From NCBI GenBank assembly GCA_017986065.1, contig JAGNWJ010000003.1, positions 36,991 through 100,990 on the forward strand: 64,000 nucleotides of DNA, read 5' to 3'. The notes below the pieces were generated by a model. The model saw only the letters and a program-made list of their open reading frames with translations, had not been told where the DNA came from and made no database searches. Position numbers and translations under genes: made by a program. Positions 16,491 to 26,526 of this stretch are shown here, in pieces; position 1 is the first letter of the stretch; every line of letters begins with the position of its first letter. This stretch comes from Rhizobacter sp. (GTDB lineage: Bacteria; Pseudomonadota; Gammaproteobacteria; Burkholderiales; Burkholderiaceae_C).

Positions 16491-17972
16491 ATGCTCCTGC
16501 GTGCCTCGACGTTCGCCTGCGTGTCTGCTGTCCTGCTTGCCTTCGGCTGCGATGTCGCAGGCGCGCAGCCCCCATCCCCGGGCCTGACGCGCGCGCTGCC
16601 GGCCGAGGTCGCGGCCGCGCTGGACCGCGCGAACGTGCCGCGCGAAGCTTTGTCGGTGGTGGTGCAGGATCTGGCCCGCAGCGCAGCGCCCCGCCTGTCG
16701 TGGCAGGCTCAGGCGGCGGTCAATCCGGCTTCGCTGATGAAGCTGGTCACCACCTACGCGGCGCTCGATCTGCTCGGCCCGGCCTGGAGCTGGACCACGC
16801 CGGTGTGGTTGCAGGGAGCGCTGCCAGGCGCGGGCAGCGGCGTCTTCGAGGGCGATGTGGTCATCAAGGGCAGTGGCGACCCGAAATTGGTCATCGAACG
16901 CGCGTGGCTGCTGCTGCGCCGTTTGCAGCAGCTGGGCGTGCGCGACATTCATGGCGACATCGTGCTGGATCGCAGTGCCTTCGCAGTCCCCGAGCAGAAC
17001 CCTGCCGAGTTCGACGGAGAGCCGCTGCGCCCCTACAACGTGCGCGCCGACGCGCTGCTGCTGAACTACAAGTCGGTGTCCTTCACCTTCACGCCCGACA
17101 CGGCACACGGCATCGCGTTGATCTCCACCGAGCCGGCGCTGGCCGGCGTGCATGCCGACACCCGGGTGCCGCTGGCTGCGGGCGTCGGCGCGACCCAGTG
17201 CGCCGACTGGCGCGCGGCATTGCAGGCTGATTTCTCCGATCCGCAGCGGCTGCGGTTCAAGGGCATCTACTCGCCCGCCTGCGGCTCGAAACAGTGGCCG
17301 GCAGCCTATGCCGACCCGGCCAGCTACAACGACCGGCTGCTGTCCGGGCTGTGGGCCGAGATGGGGGGCCGCCTGAGCGGCAGCGTGCGCGACGGTACGG
17401 CACCCTCCACGCCACCGACCTTCGAGCTGACCTCTCCGCCGCTGGCCGAGGTGATACGCGACATCAACAAGTTCAGCAACAACGTGATGGCCCAGCAACT
17501 GTTCCTGACGCTCGCACTGGCCCAGCGCGGGCTCGGGACACCGGACGGGGCTCGCGAGGTCGTGCGCGACTGGCTGGCGTCACGCTACGGCGACATCGGT
17601 CGCGCGGCAGTGATCGACAACGGCTCGGGACTTTCGCGCGACGCCCGCGTCAGCGCACTGTTGCTGGCCCGGCTGCTCCAGGACGCGGCGGCCAGCCCCG
17701 TGATGCCGGAACTGATGGCATCGCTGCCGGTCACCGGAGTGGACGGAACGCTGCGACGCGCCAAGACGCTGCCTGGTCGCGCGCACCTGAAGACCGGCTC
17801 GCTGCGCGACGTGACCGCAGTGGCCGGCTACGTGCTTGCACCGAGCGGTCGCCGCTACGTGATGGTGGGCGTGGTCAACCACCCGAATGCCGGCGCAGCG
17901 CGGCCGGCGCTCGAGGCGCTCATCCAGTGGACCGCCAACGACGGCTACGCCGAGGGCGAGGCCATGAAGTGA
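16491..17972 (+). CDS. dacB: D-alanyl-D-alanine carboxypeptidase/endopeptidase, PBP4 type
   Basis: Periplasmic S13-family penicillin-binding protein that trims or cuts peptide cross-links in peptidoglycan. The 493-aa protein has a signal peptide (about residues 1-25, ending in AGAQ) and the three active-site motifs in order: S81-x-x-K84 (SLMK), S329-N-N331, and K434-T-G436. The long insert between the first two motifs is usual for PBP4. Cytosolic readings upstream of 16491 overlap tsaB and lack a leader, so ATG at 16491 is the start. It is divergent from the tsaB cluster, and the SemiSWEET gene follows 10 bases later. Confidence 0.94.
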   Translation: MLLRASTFACVSAVLLAFGCDVAGAQPPSPGLTRALPAEVAAALDRANVPREALSVVVQDLARSAAPRLSWQAQAAVNPASLMKLVTTYAALDLLGPAWSWTTPVWLQGALPGAGSGVFEGDVVIKGSGDPKLVIERAWLLLRRLQQLGVRDIHGDIVLDRSAFAVPEQNPAEFDGEPLRPYNVRADALLLNYKSVSFTFTPDTAHGIALISTEPALAGVHADTRVPLAAGVGATQCADWRAALQADFSDPQRLRFKGIYSPACGSKQWPAAYADPASYNDRLLSGLWAEMGGRLSGSVRDGTAPSTPPTFELTSPPLAEVIRDINKFSNNVMAQQLFLTLALAQRGLGTPDGAREVVRDWLASRYGDIGRAAVIDNGSGLSRDARVSALLLARLLQDAAASPVMPELMASLPVTGVDGTLRRAKTLPGRAHLKTGSLRDVTAVAGYVLAPSGRRYVMVGVVNHPNAGAARPALEALIQWTANDGYAEGEAMK

Positions 17973-17982
17973 GGACGCCACG

Positions 17983-18276
17983 ATGACCACGCCCGACTGG
18001 ATCGATCTGCTCGGCTACGCGGCAGCGTCCCTGACGACGGCCTCCTTCGTGCCCCAGGCCTGGCTGAGCTTTCGCACCGGGGATGTCAGCGGTATCTCGC
18101 TCGGCATGTATGCGAGCTTCACGATCGGTGTGGCCCTGTGGCTGGCCTACGGCGTGGTGCTTGGCGCCTGGCCGATCGTGGTGGCCAATGCGATCACCCT
18201 CGTGCTGGCCGTTTCCATTCTGCTGATGAAACTGCGCGGCGGGCGGACCGGCAACCGGACCGCCCCGCCTCGGTGA
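17983..18276 (+). CDS. SemiSWEET-family PQ-loop protein
   Basis: A 97-aa inner-membrane protein with three hydrophobic helices, the size and layout of bacterial SemiSWEET sugar transporters, which work as dimers. The PQ pair is at residues 24-25 (SFVPQAWLSF) and is followed by GDVSGISLGMY, a close match to the family. The second and third helices fit lengths of about 20 residues. Sugar specificity cannot be told from sequence. The gene starts 10 bases after dacB and is probably co-transcribed with it; the convergent SGNH-like gene ends 12 bases away. Confidence 0.87.
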   Translation: MTTPDWIDLLGYAAASLTTASFVPQAWLSFRTGDVSGISLGMYASFTIGVALWLAYGVVLGAWPIVVANAITLVLAVSILLMKLRGGRTGNRTAPPR

Positions 18277-18288
18277 GGCGCGCCCGAA

Positions 18289-19332
18289 TCAGAACGGCAG
18301 GGTGTCGAGCAGATCGATGGCGTCGCGTCCGAGCACGTCGTGCGCCCCCGCGCCGAGTCGCAAGTCGTCTGCCCACACCCAGGTGAATTCGTTCGCGGCC
18401 TCGGTGGTGCCGTTTGCCGGCTGCAGGGTCAGCGTCGTGCAATCGGGCAATGCGGTCGTGCAGGCAGCCTGCGTGGCGTTGACGAAGTCGAACGGGGTGT
18501 CACCGTCGTCCACCGCGCGCACGATGTTGCGGAATCGCTGGAAGGCGTTGAGCAGGCCGATGCTGCGTCCGTTGTTGGTGACCTTGGCGCGGAGCGCGTT
18601 GTTGAACGACTCGGAGACAACCTTCAGCAGTCGGACACGTTCCGTGCGGCCGGCTTCCACGCCGATGCCGAACGGAGACTCGCTGAGGTCGGGGACCGGC
18701 ACGTAGATGGCACGACCGGCGGTGTTGCTCTTGTTGGTGAGGCGATCGATCTGGACGGCGAGGAGTTCGCCGCGTCGCTTCGCCTCGGCCAGGGCTGCCG
18801 CTTCGGTGAGTGCCCCGGTGGACACGCTGCCGTAGAGCTCGAGGATGTCGTGCGTGCCGACCATGACGGTGACCAGGTCCCGCTTGCCGAGGCTGCCGCC
18901 CGCGGCAAAGAAGGCGTCGAGTGCGGCGACCACATCCGCAACCTTCGCGCCGTAGGTCGCGCGCATCTGCGCCGTGACGGCAGCGCCGTTCGGGTTGCAT
19001 TCAGCGAAAACGAGCCCGTACTTGAAGGCCACGTACTGCACCCAGATCGGATTGACCAGGCAGTCACGAACCGAATTGGCCGGCGTGGTGTTGGCAGTGA
19101 ACCCGATGGTGGAGTACTTCCGAGCGTCGAGCGCGGTCGGGGTCGACGGTGGCAGCAACAGGCTGCTTTCGTCCCCGTACACGAAGAGCCGCTGCGCGCT
19201 GAACTTCACGGACTGGTTTTCGTTGCCGTTGCCGCCACCGCAGGAAGCGAGCAGCAGCGAGCTTGCTGCCGTCACGGCCAGCACGCAGCTGCGCAGTGCG
19301 GCGGCGCTCCATCGATCGACTCTGAAATTCAT
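18289..19332 (-). CDS. Lipoprotein with degenerate SGNH/GDSL-hydrolase fold
   Basis: A 347-aa predicted lipoprotein (lipobox LLAS-C31). The body follows a Burkholderiales SGNH/GDSL esterase family: SVKFSAQ then the block I position, LVTVMVGTHDI at block III, and an Asp-containing C-terminal block. The catalytic residues are altered. Block I reads GDESS at 53-57, where active enzymes have GDSL, so the nucleophile Ser is Glu55. Block III is GTHD, not GxND. In the last block (ADDLRLGAGAH, 321-331) the position of the catalytic His of the DxxHP motif is Arg325. I infer a non-catalytic relative, perhaps a binding protein. Confidence 0.7.
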   Translation of the reverse strand: MNFRVDRWSAAALRSCVLAVTAASSLLLASCGGGNGNENQSVKFSAQRLFVYGDESSLLLPPSTPTALDARKYSTIGFTANTTPANSVRDCLVNPIWVQYVAFKYGLVFAECNPNGAAVTAQMRATYGAKVADVVAALDAFFAAGGSLGKRDLVTVMVGTHDILELYGSVSTGALTEAAALAEAKRRGELLAVQIDRLTNKSNTAGRAIYVPVPDLSESPFGIGVEAGRTERVRLLKVVSESFNNALRAKVTNNGRSIGLLNAFQRFRNIVRAVDDGDTPFDFVNATQAACTTALPDCTTLTLQPANGTTEAANEFTWVWADDLRLGAGAHDVLGRDAIDLLDTLPF

Positions 19333-19372
19333 GCGGTCTCCAACGAGAAAGGATTAGGTCGGCCGGGGTGCC

Positions 19373-20374
19373 TCACGAGGCCGAAGCCCGCAGCAAGCGG
19401 TCTCGCACCCCGTCCCATTCGGCGGTGGCCGGAGGTTCTTCCACCCAGATGAGCTGCGCGCCCAGGTCGTCGAATCGACGCAACACGGTGAACAGTTCGT
19501 GGGCGGCCTGATCGGCTCGCGCTGGCATGGCCTGGTGAAATGCCACCGCGCCAGCCGGCGGAAGCAGGCGCGAATATACCGCCAGCTTCAGAGGCGCCTC
19601 ACTCGCCGGGTCGGCAGGCACCGAGGCGAGCAGCGTCAGGGACGAGCGCAGCATGTCGGGGCTCATCAACCGGACCCGGGCGCGCGGGGCGTAGTGGGAG
19701 TCCAGGGTGCCGGGAGCCCGGGGGGCGGCAGCATCGCGATCCTCGAGCGGGCTGCCGAGCACCGCTTCGATGACCGATCGAGTCAGCGTGCCGGGCCGAA
19801 GCAGCACGGCGCGGTCGCGCGAGCAGTCGATGATGGTCGATTCGATGCCGACTTCGCACGCACCGCCGTCGATGACCTGCAACTCCGTGCCCAGTTCGGC
19901 GACGACATGGCTGGCCTGCGTCGGACTCAGACGCCCGAAGCGATTGGCACTGGGAGCCGCGATGCCGGGCACCCCACGCTCGGCGGCGGCCCGCAACAAG
20001 GCCAGCGCCACCGGGTGAGCCGGGCATCGCAGGCCGATGGTCGGCTGCCCACCGGCACAGGCGGACGCCACGCCCTCCGCCCGCGGCACGATCACGGTCA
20101 AGGGGCCCGGCCAGAAAGCACCGACCAGCCGCTGCGCCAGGTCCGGCCAGCCGTCACTGAAGAAGCGGGCGGCCTGGCTGTCGACCACGTGCACGATCAG
20201 GGGGTGGCCGACCGGCCGGCCTTTCGCCGCGTAGATCCGCGCGACCGCCCGGTCGTCGTCGGCGCGCGCGCCCAGACCGTAGACCGTCTCGGTCGGAAAC
20301 GCCACCAGTTCACCGGCCGCCAGCGCGTCGGCTGCCGCGGCTATCGCGGCGGGATCGTGTCCATCCAGCAACAT
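19373..20374 (-). CDS. Threonylcarbamoyl-AMP synthase, Sua5 type
   Basis: Makes threonylcarbamoyl-AMP from threonine, bicarbonate and ATP, the activated intermediate for t6A37 in tRNA. At 333 aa it is the long Sua5 form: an N-terminal YrdC domain with FPTETVYGLGA and the KGRPVGHPLIVHV active-site region, then a linker PGTLDSHYAPRARV and a C-terminal Sua5 domain. E. coli uses the short TsaC form, so this window carries the Sua5 variant together with tsaB. The start codon is 26 bases from the purK stop, making it the last gene of a purE-purK-sua5 operon, a layout common in betaproteobacteria. Confidence 0.94.
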   Translation of the reverse strand: MLLDGHDPAAIAAAADALAAGELVAFPTETVYGLGARADDDRAVARIYAAKGRPVGHPLIVHVVDSQAARFFSDGWPDLAQRLVGAFWPGPLTVIVPRAEGVASACAGGQPTIGLRCPAHPVALALLRAAAERGVPGIAAPSANRFGRLSPTQASHVVAELGTELQVIDGGACEVGIESTIIDCSRDRAVLLRPGTLTRSVIEAVLGSPLEDRDAAAPRAPGTLDSHYAPRARVRLMSPDMLRSSLTLLASVPADPASEAPLKLAVYSRLLPPAGAVAFHQAMPARADQAAHELFTVLRRFDDLGAQLIWVEEPPATAEWDGVRDRLLRASAS

Positions 20375-20400
20375 GTTGCGATGCCGGGCTTCGGGCGCAA

Positions 20401-21576
20401 TCAGAACGCGGCCAGACCGAGGATGGCAGCCGCCTGCAATGCCACGCTGCGCACTTCGGCCGCGGAGGCGGCGGTCAGCGTCAGGTGGCCCATCTTGCGG
20501 GCGCGCCGCGGAGTGGCCTTGCCGTAAAGATGCAGATGCACGCCGGGAAGCGCGAGCACCCGCGCCCAGTCGGGTTCGCGGACCCGGTCGTCCTGCGCGT
20601 CAGCGCCGGAGGCAAACCACAGGTCGCCGAGCAGGTTCAGCATCACGGCGGGCGAATGCAGCCGAGGTTCCGCCAACGGGGCGCCGGTCATCGTGCGCAC
20701 CTGCAGATCGAACTGCGACAGGTCGCACGCGTCGATGGTGTAGTGGCCGGAGTTGTGGGGGCGCGGCGCCATCTCGTTGGCAACCACACTGCCGTCCTGC
20801 AGCACGAAGAATTCGACGCAGAGCACGCCGACGTATCCGAGTGATTCGGCCACGCGCTCAGCCGCATCGATGGCACGCTGCTGCACGGCAGGCGTCAGGT
20901 CGGGAGCCGGCACCTGGGTGACAGCGAGGATGCCGTCGCGGTGCAGGTTCTGCTGCAAAGGGAAATGCACCATCTGCCCGGCCGCGCTGCGCGCGACGAT
21001 CACGCTGACCTCGAAAGCCAGAGGAAGCAGCTTCTCGAGCACCGTGGACACGCCGCCCAGCGCCTGCCAGGCGGCAGCCAGATCGGCACGTGTCGCCACG
21101 CGAACCTGCCCCTTGCCGTCGTAGCCGAGGCGGGTGGTCTTCAGGATGCCGGGCAACAGGTGGTCGGGGACCGAATCGAGCCCTGCCGCACTGTCGATCA
21201 CCGCATGCGGCGCACACGGCACGTCGCAACGCGCGAAGTGCTGCTTCTCGGCCGCACGGTCCTGGCACACCGCGACCGCCTCCGCGCCAGGCGCCACCAG
21301 GCGCTGCGCTCCCAGGGTCATCAGCGCCTCGGCGGGCACGTTCTCGAACTCGGTGGTGATCGCGGCGCTGCGCTGCATCAGCTGCGCCAGGCCCTGCTCG
21401 TCCAGATAGCCGGCCTTGATGTGGTACTGAGCGACCAGGCCGGCGGGGCTCGCAGGGTCGGCATCGAGCACCACGACGAAGTACCCCATCTGCTGGGCGG
21501 CATGCACGAACATGCGGCCGAGCTGTCCACCGCCCATGACGCCCAGGGTCGCACCGGGCGGGATGAAGGGAGTCAT
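20401..21576 (-). CDS. purK: 5-(carboxyamino)imidazole ribonucleotide synthase
   Basis: ATP-grasp enzyme of purine synthesis that carboxylates AIR to N5-CAIR with bicarbonate. The 391-aa protein has [12 protein letters not shown] at residues 12-23 (first Rossmann part), the ATP-grasp lid with [11 protein letters not shown], and [14 protein letters not shown] near the C-terminus that forms part of the active site. Its ATG overlaps the purE stop (ATGA), and the family pair purE-purK is normally co-transcribed and functionally coupled, since PurE takes its unstable product. Confidence 0.96.
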   Translation of the reverse strand: MTPFIPPGATLGVMGGGQLGRMFVHAAQQMGYFVVVLDADPASPAGLVAQYHIKAGYLDEQGLAQLMQRSAAITTEFENVPAEALMTLGAQRLVAPGAEAVAVCQDRAAEKQHFARCDVPCAPHAVIDSAAGLDSVPDHLLPGILKTTRLGYDGKGQVRVATRADLAAAWQALGGVSTVLEKLLPLAFEVSVIVARSAAGQMVHFPLQQNLHRDGILAVTQVPAPDLTPAVQQRAIDAAERVAESLGYVGVLCVEFFVLQDGSVVANEMAPRPHNSGHYTIDACDLSQFDLQVRTMTGAPLAEPRLHSPAVMLNLLGDLWFASGADAQDDRVREPDWARVLALPGVHLHLYGKATPRRARKMGHLTLTAASAAEVRSVALQAAAILGLAAF

Positions 21577-22067
21577 GTCAGTTGAGCCGTCATGGCACGC
21601 GCCGCCTCGGTCTGCCGGGCACGATAGGCAACGAGCCGTGCGAGCAAGACCTCGTCACCGACGGCGAACATCGCCACCGCGAACAGGGCCGCGTTGGCAG
21701 CTCCGGCGGTACCGATCGCAAACGTCGCCACCGGGATGCCCTTGGGCATCTGCACGATCGAATGCAGCGAATCAACGCCCTGGAGGTGGCGACTGGCGAC
21801 CGGCACGCCAAGCACCGGTACGGTGGTCTTGGCAGCCAGCATGCCAGGCAGGTGGGCCGCGCCTCCCGCCCCGGCGATGATGGCCTTCAATCCGCGGGCG
21901 GCGGCCGACTCGGCATAGGCGAACATGTCGTCCGGCATTCGGTGAGCCGAGACGACTCGTGCCTCGAACGCAACGCCAAACTCGGTCAGAATCTCGGTGG
22001 CCGAGCGCAAGGTCTCCCAGTCGCTGCTCGACCCCATCACCACACCCACCACTGCAGGCGCGCTCAT
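21573..22067 (-). CDS. purE: N5-carboxyaminoimidazole ribonucleotide mutase
   Basis: Rearranges N5-CAIR to CAIR in purine synthesis. The 164-aa protein is the class I (bacterial) Pur[15 protein letters not shown] near the start, [10 protein letters not shown] around residue 41, and [11 protein letters not shown] near 66, all octamer-interface and active-site motifs of the family. It heads the purE-purK-sua5 operon. A TACAAT box on the minus strand at 22098-22103, some 30 bases upstream of the start, is a possible promoter -10 element, but no good -35 is seen. Confidence 0.96.
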   Translation of the reverse strand: MSAPAVVGVVMGSSSDWETLRSATEILTEFGVAFEARVVSAHRMPDDMFAYAESAAARGLKAIIAGAGGAAHLPGMLAAKTTVPVLGVPVASRHLQGVDSLHSIVQMPKGIPVATFAIGTAGAANAALFAVAMFAVGDEVLLARLVAYRARQTEAARAMTAQLT

Positions 22068-22164
22068 GGCCTTGCTCCGCTTTTTTCGAAGCCTTGAATT
22101 GTAGGCGGCGCGGCTTCATCTCCGGATGTGGCAAGACACGCCGCGACGCACCCGACACCCAGCC

Positions 22165-23109
22165 ATGATCGACATCACCCTCCAGAATTTCGAAGCCGAC
22201 CTGATCCACGCCAGCGTCGACCAGCCGATCCTGCTCGACGTCTGGGCGCCCTGGTGCGGCCCATGCAAATCCCTGGGTCCGGTGCTCGAAAAGCTCGAGG
22301 TCGCCTACGCGGGCCGCTTCAAGCTCGCGAAGCTGAACGCCGACACCGAGCCGGACATTGCCGGGCAGCTGTCCCAGATGTTCGGCGTACGCAGCATTCC
22401 GCTGTGCGTGATGTTCAAGGGCGGGCAGCCGGTGGACGGTTTCGTGGGCGCACTGGCCGAAGCCGAGATCCGGCAGTTTCTCGACAAGCACGTGCCGACA
22501 CCGGAGGAACTGGAAGCCGAGGAGGACGTGGAAGCCGCCGAAGCCATGCTGGCCGAAGGGGAGACCGACGGGGCGATCGAGAAGCTGCAGGAGGCCGTTG
22601 CGCTCAATCCGGGCAACGACAACGCGCGCTTCGATTGCCTGCGCGCACTGCTGATGGCCGGACGCATCGACGACGCCCGCGCCACATTCGATCCAGTGGC
22701 CGGCAAAATGCTGCTGGATGCCCGGCTCGTCGCCTGCGGACTCTGGCTCGATGCCTGCGAAAAGGCCGTGGCTTCGCGCTCCCCCGAGGTACTGGCTGCC
22801 GCCATCGCTGCGAATCGCCGCGATTTCGATGCGCGCTTCGAGCTGGCGCAGCTGCATTTCGCCGCCCAGCGATTCACCGACGCCATGGATGAATTGCTGG
22901 AAATCGTGATGCGCGACAAGGCCTGGAACGAAGAGCTGGCGCGCAAGACCTACGTCGCCGTGCTGACCATGATGAGCAAGCCCCCAGCCACGAAGTCGGA
23001 ATCGAGCGCGCCGAAGGGCACGCTTGAACTGGCCGGGAAAGTCAACACCACTCCCGCCGATCCGCTGGTCGACCAGTACCGGCGCAAGCTGAGCATGGCG
23101 CTGTTCTGA
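22165..23109 (+). CDS. YbbN-like thioredoxin-fold co-chaperone
   Basis: A 314-aa cytosolic protein with an N-terminal thioredoxin domain (residues 1-105) carrying the active CGPC at 31-34 inside WAPWCGPCK, and a C-terminal helical part with TPR-like repeats (from about residue 120). This is the YbbN/CnoX architecture; E. coli CnoX lacks a full CxxC redox pair (SxxC) and acts with GroEL on oxidised proteins, while this one keeps both cysteines, so thioredoxin activity may be retained. ATG at 22165 is the domain start; an ATG 13 codons upstream is less likely. It is divergent from purE. Confidence 0.86.
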   Translation: MIDITLQNFEADLIHASVDQPILLDVWAPWCGPCKSLGPVLEKLEVAYAGRFKLAKLNADTEPDIAGQLSQMFGVRSIPLCVMFKGGQPVDGFVGALAEAEIRQFLDKHVPTPEELEAEEDVEAAEAMLAEGETDGAIEKLQEAVALNPGNDNARFDCLRALLMAGRIDDARATFDPVAGKMLLDARLVACGLWLDACEKAVASRSPEVLAAAIAANRRDFDARFELAQLHFAAQRFTDAMDELLEIVMRDKAWNEELARKTYVAVLTMMSKPPATKSESSAPKGTLELAGKVNTTPADPLVDQYRRKLSMALF

Positions 23110-23156
23110 TCAGTACGGTCAACTTGCCGGCCCGGCAGCTTCCTGGTCGCGCAAGC

Positions 23157-24269
23157 TCAATGCGGATTGGATTTCAGCGCCCGATCGAGCAGCTCGATCA
23201 CTGAAGTCTGCATTTCCTTGTGGCGGGACCAGTGATCCCGCGCCAGTTGCCGGTAGCGCAGCGCCGCATCGACATCTTCCAGCGCCTGGAACACCTGTTC
23301 CAGCCGACCGCAGGCCACGGCCAGATCTTCGAGGTTCATCCCGGGATCAAGCAATGCGACCGATGCATCGGCATCGCTGCGCGCGCCCGACGCATCGCCG
23401 GTGTGCCAACGGCACCATGCCTGATCGGCCAGGTGCGTTGCGCGCATGTTCGCCAGCCCCTGGCGATCGGCGTCAGCCAGGTGCGCCTCGTAGACCTGCA
23501 GCGCCTTCGCGTGCTCGCCCTGTGCCGAATAGACCGCCGCTCGCAGCATCTGAACGTAGGCATCCTGGTAGATCGTGCCCACCCACTGGTCGAAATTGAA
23601 CGAAGCCGCCACCCAGGCCTCGGCGCGGCGCGCCTCGTCGGTATCGACACTGCCGAAAATCGTCGCCCTCAGCGCATGATTGCTGCGGTGCCCGGCGATG
23701 GTGAAGGTGATCACACCCAAAGCCGCATCGTCCGATTCAGCCAGTGCGTGTTCACGGGCGCGGACGTACCAGGGCTGGGCAAGATCGAGCCGGTTGGCAA
23801 AGTGGTAAGCCGATGCCGCGACCATGGAAGCCCTGGCATGGGCCGCATGATGCTCGGGCGCCGCCAGTTCGAGCGCCAGCGTCAGGTACTTCGCCATGTC
23901 GTCCATGTCGTCCTGAACGAAGCTGATGTGCGCAAGCCAGGCGGCGCTCAGCGCCTGCAGCGGCTTCAGCCTGGCGGCCGCGCTCAACGCCTGCGCCCGC
24001 AGCATCTTGTCGCGACTGGCAGACAGCCTTCCGCTGTTCTGTTCGATCCAGGCTTCGACAATGCAGATCCACACGGTCACCAGCGCGACCGGCCTCTGCG
24101 CAAACTGACTGCGCAGGATCGCGAGATCCTCGTTCGCCTGGTCGAAGAACCCCTGCCGTGCCAGAAAACCGGCTCGCTCGGCCCGGGCGCATGCCACATC
24201 GATCGGGTGCACAGACGCCGCAAGCGCCGCATCGAGCCGCGCCAGCATCGGCGAAGCTGGTGCCTTCAT
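23157..24269 (-). CDS. Tetratricopeptide-type helical protein, unknown function
   Basis: A 370-aa, mostly alpha-helical cytosolic protein with repeated 30-40-residue helix pairs rich in Ala and Leu, many with the A-x-x-Y/F spacing of TPR motifs. No signal peptide, membrane helix or catalytic motif is visible. It may be a scaffold or the sensory half of a regulator. Its start ATG overlaps the purC stop (ATGA), so it reads as the last gene of a purC operon, although I know of no functional link. The ends of this gene and of the convergent YbbN gene are 47 bases apart. I do not recognise a named family. Confidence 0.6.
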   Translation of the reverse strand: MKAPASPMLARLDAALAASVHPIDVACARAERAGFLARQGFFDQANEDLAILRSQFAQRPVALVTVWICIVEAWIEQNSGRLSASRDKMLRAQALSAAARLKPLQALSAAWLAHISFVQDDMDDMAKYLTLALELAAPEHHAAHARASMVAASAYHFANRLDLAQPWYVRAREHALAESDDAALGVITFTIAGHRSNHALRATIFGSVDTDEARRAEAWVAASFNFDQWVGTIYQDAYVQMLRAAVYSAQGEHAKALQVYEAHLADADRQGLANMRATHLADQAWCRWHTGDASGARSDADASVALLDPGMNLEDLAVACGRLEQVFQALEDVDAALRYRQLARDHWSRHKEMQTSVIELLDRALKSNPH

Positions 24270-25174
24270 GCGGTCAGACGTTGCAGCGCTTCCCGGTACT
24301 TGGCGGCGGTGGCGTCCACCACCGTCGCCGGCAGCGCGGGAGCCGGCGCCTGCTTGTTCCAGGGAGCGCCGTTCACCACGGCCTGTTCGAGCCAGTCGCG
24401 CACGAACTGCTTGTCGTAGCTCGGCGGGTTGAGTCCTGCACTGAACGCCGCCTCATAGCCTTCCAGAGGCCAGAACCGCGACGAGTCGGGTGTCAGCACT
24501 TCGTCCATCAGCGTCAAGGTGCCATCGGCGTCCAGGCCGAACTCGAACTTCGTGTCCGCAATGATGATGCCCTTGGTCAGCGCGAACTCGGCTGCACTGC
24601 GGTACAGCTCGATGGCCACGTCGCGCACTTGCGTGGCCAACGGCGCACCGACGATCTCGACCATGCGCTCGAACGAGATGTTCTCGTCGTGATCGCCCAT
24701 CTCGGCCTTCGTCGCGGGCGTGAAGATCGGCTGCGGCAGCTTCGACGCATTGACCAGTCCCTCGGGCAGCGCGACGCCACACACCGAGCGGTCTTGCTGG
24801 TATTCCTTCCAGCCGCTGCCCGCGAGGTAGCCGCGCACCACGGCCTCGACCGGCAGCGGCTTCAGGCGCTTGACGAGCATGGATCGGCCGACGACCTCGG
24901 CGCGCTCATCGGCGGCAACGACGCTCTCGGGCGCGCCCCCGGTGAGGTGATTCGGCACGATGTCCTTCAGGCGCTCAAACCAGAACAGCGCCATCTCGGT
25001 CAGCAGCTGGCCCTTGCCGGGAATGGGCTCGCCCATCACCACGTCGAAGGCGCTGAGGCGATCGCTCGCGATCATCAGCAAACGGTCGGTTCCGACGGCG
25101 TAGTTGTCGCGCACCTTGCCGCGCGCCAGCAAGGGCAGGGAGTGCAGTCGGCTTTCGAGCAGGGCTTGGGTCAT
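24266..25174 (-). CDS. purC: Phosphoribosylaminoimidazole-succinocarboxamide synthase
   Basis: Joins CAIR and aspartate with ATP to make SAICAR in purine synthesis. The 302-aa protein has the SAICAR synthetase signatures: [13 protein letters not shown] near the start, [18 protein letters not shown], and the helix with [11 protein letters not shown]. It is the longer fungal/proteobacterial type (near 300 aa) rather than the 240-aa E. coli type. ATG at 25174 puts the start directly before the domain. It ends overlapping the TPR gene and is 37 bases from the fba stop, so it may be transcribed with fba. Confidence 0.96.
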   Translation of the reverse strand: MTQALLESRLHSLPLLARGKVRDNYAVGTDRLLMIASDRLSAFDVVMGEPIPGKGQLLTEMALFWFERLKDIVPNHLTGGAPESVVAADERAEVVGRSMLVKRLKPLPVEAVVRGYLAGSGWKEYQQDRSVCGVALPEGLVNASKLPQPIFTPATKAEMGDHDENISFERMVEIVGAPLATQVRDVAIELYRSAAEFALTKGIIIADTKFEFGLDADGTLTLMDEVLTPDSSRFWPLEGYEAAFSAGLNPPSYDKQFVRDWLEQAVVNGAPWNKQAPAPALPATVVDATAAKYREALQRLTA

Positions 25175-25211
25175 CGCGAGGCTTGTTCGTCCCGGGGGTT
25201 GAGAGGCGAGG

Positions 25212-26276
25212 TCAGACCACGGTCTGCGCCAGTTCACCCTTGGCGTAGCGCGCCGCCACCACGGCCAGCGTCTGCGGCTTGATCTTCGCGGCCTGTCCAG
25301 CGCAATTGAACTCGAGGTAGCGCTGCTTGCAGATCTGCTTGGCTGCCTCGCGCGCCGGCTTCAGGAAGTCGCGCGGGTCGAACTTGTCGGGGTTCTCGAA
25401 CAGGTACTTCCGGGTTGCGGCGGTCATTGCCAGACGCACGTCGGTGTCGATGTTGATCTTGCGCACACCGAACTTGATGGCCTCCTGGATCTCGCTGACC
25501 GGGACGCCATAGGTCTCCTTCATCTGGCCGCCGTACTGGCGAATGATCGCCAGCAGGTCCTGCGGGACGCTCGAGCTGCCATGCATCACCAGGTGGGTGT
25601 TCGGAATGCGCTTGTTGATCTGCTTGATGCGCTCGATCGCCAGGATGTCGCCGGTGGGCTTGCGGGTGAACTTGTAGGCACCGTGGCTGGTACCGATGGC
25701 AATCGCCAGCGCGTCGAGCTGTGTCTTCTTGACGAAGTCGGCCGCCTCTTCGGGATCGGTCAGCAGTTGATCCCTGGTCATCGTCGAATCGGTGCCGTGG
25801 CCGTCTTCCTTGTCGCCCTTCATCGTTTCCAGCGATCCCAGGCAGCCGAGTTCGCCTTCGACGGTGATGCCGAGCTTGTGCGCCATCTCGACCACCTTGC
25901 GCGTGACGTCGACGTTGTATTCGTAGCTGGCGATCGTCTTGCCGTCGGCCTGCAGGGAGCCGTCCATCATCACCGAACTGAAGCCGAGATTCATGGCGCC
26001 CTGGCAGACGTCGGGGCTCTGACCGTGATCCTGGTGCATCACCAGCGGAATGTGCGGCCAGCTTTCGACAGCCGCCTGGATCAGGTGCTTGATGAAAGGT
26101 TCACCCGCGTACTTCCGGGCTCCGGCACTGGCCTGCAGGATGACGGGCGCACCCACCTCGTCGGCGGCGGACATCACTGCCTGCACCTGCTCGAGGTTGT
26201 TCACGTTGAAGGCCGGGATGCCGTAGGAGTTTTCCGCGGCATGGTCGAGCAATTGGCGCATCGAGACGAGAGGCAT
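25212..26276 (-). CDS. fba: Fructose-1,6-bisphosphate aldolase, class II
   Basis: Zinc-dependent aldolase of glycolysis and gluconeogenesis, splitting fructose 1,6-bisphosphate. The 354-aa protein shows the class II pattern: VMHQDHGQS (zinc ligand His and catalytic Asp), [15 protein letters not shown] and NIDTDVR, which hold the metal and substrate phosphates. The start ATG at 26276 is directly before the conserved [16 protein letters not shown] sequence on the minus strand at 26379-26384 is a candidate -10 box about 100 bases upstream of the start; no good -35 matches it. A 250-base intergenic region separates it from the divergent ATPase gene. Confidence 0.96.
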   Translation of the reverse strand: MPLVSMRQLLDHAAENSYGIPAFNVNNLEQVQAVMSAADEVGAPVILQASAGARKYAGEPFIKHLIQAAVESWPHIPLVMHQDHGQSPDVCQGAMNLGFSSVMMDGSLQADGKTIASYEYNVDVTRKVVEMAHKLGITVEGELGCLGSLETMKGDKEDGHGTDSTMTRDQLLTDPEEAADFVKKTQLDALAIAIGTSHGAYKFTRKPTGDILAIERIKQINKRIPNTHLVMHGSSSVPQDLLAIIRQYGGQMKETYGVPVSEIQEAIKFGVRKINIDTDVRLAMTAATRKYLFENPDKFDPRDFLKPAREAAKQICKQRYLEFNCAGQAAKIKPQTLAVVAARYAKGELAQTVV

Positions 26277-26526
26277 GGTCGTATCCGGTGGAGTTGTGGA
26301 ACCCGAGAGGTGCGCCTGCGAGCCGTCGGCAGCGCGGCCGCCAGGACAGCTGCGGCGGTGACCCCCTGCAATCCCCGCATTGTATCGAGGCCTGTCCTGT
26401 GGCCGCACGGCCGCCGACCGCCCCGAAATGCGCGCGAAAGCCCGTGCTTTTCGGGCGGATGGCGTGGGTTGCAGGGGCCACACTGGAGTTGTAAGCGCTT
26501 GTTCAATGATCACGCTGGAGCTGACC

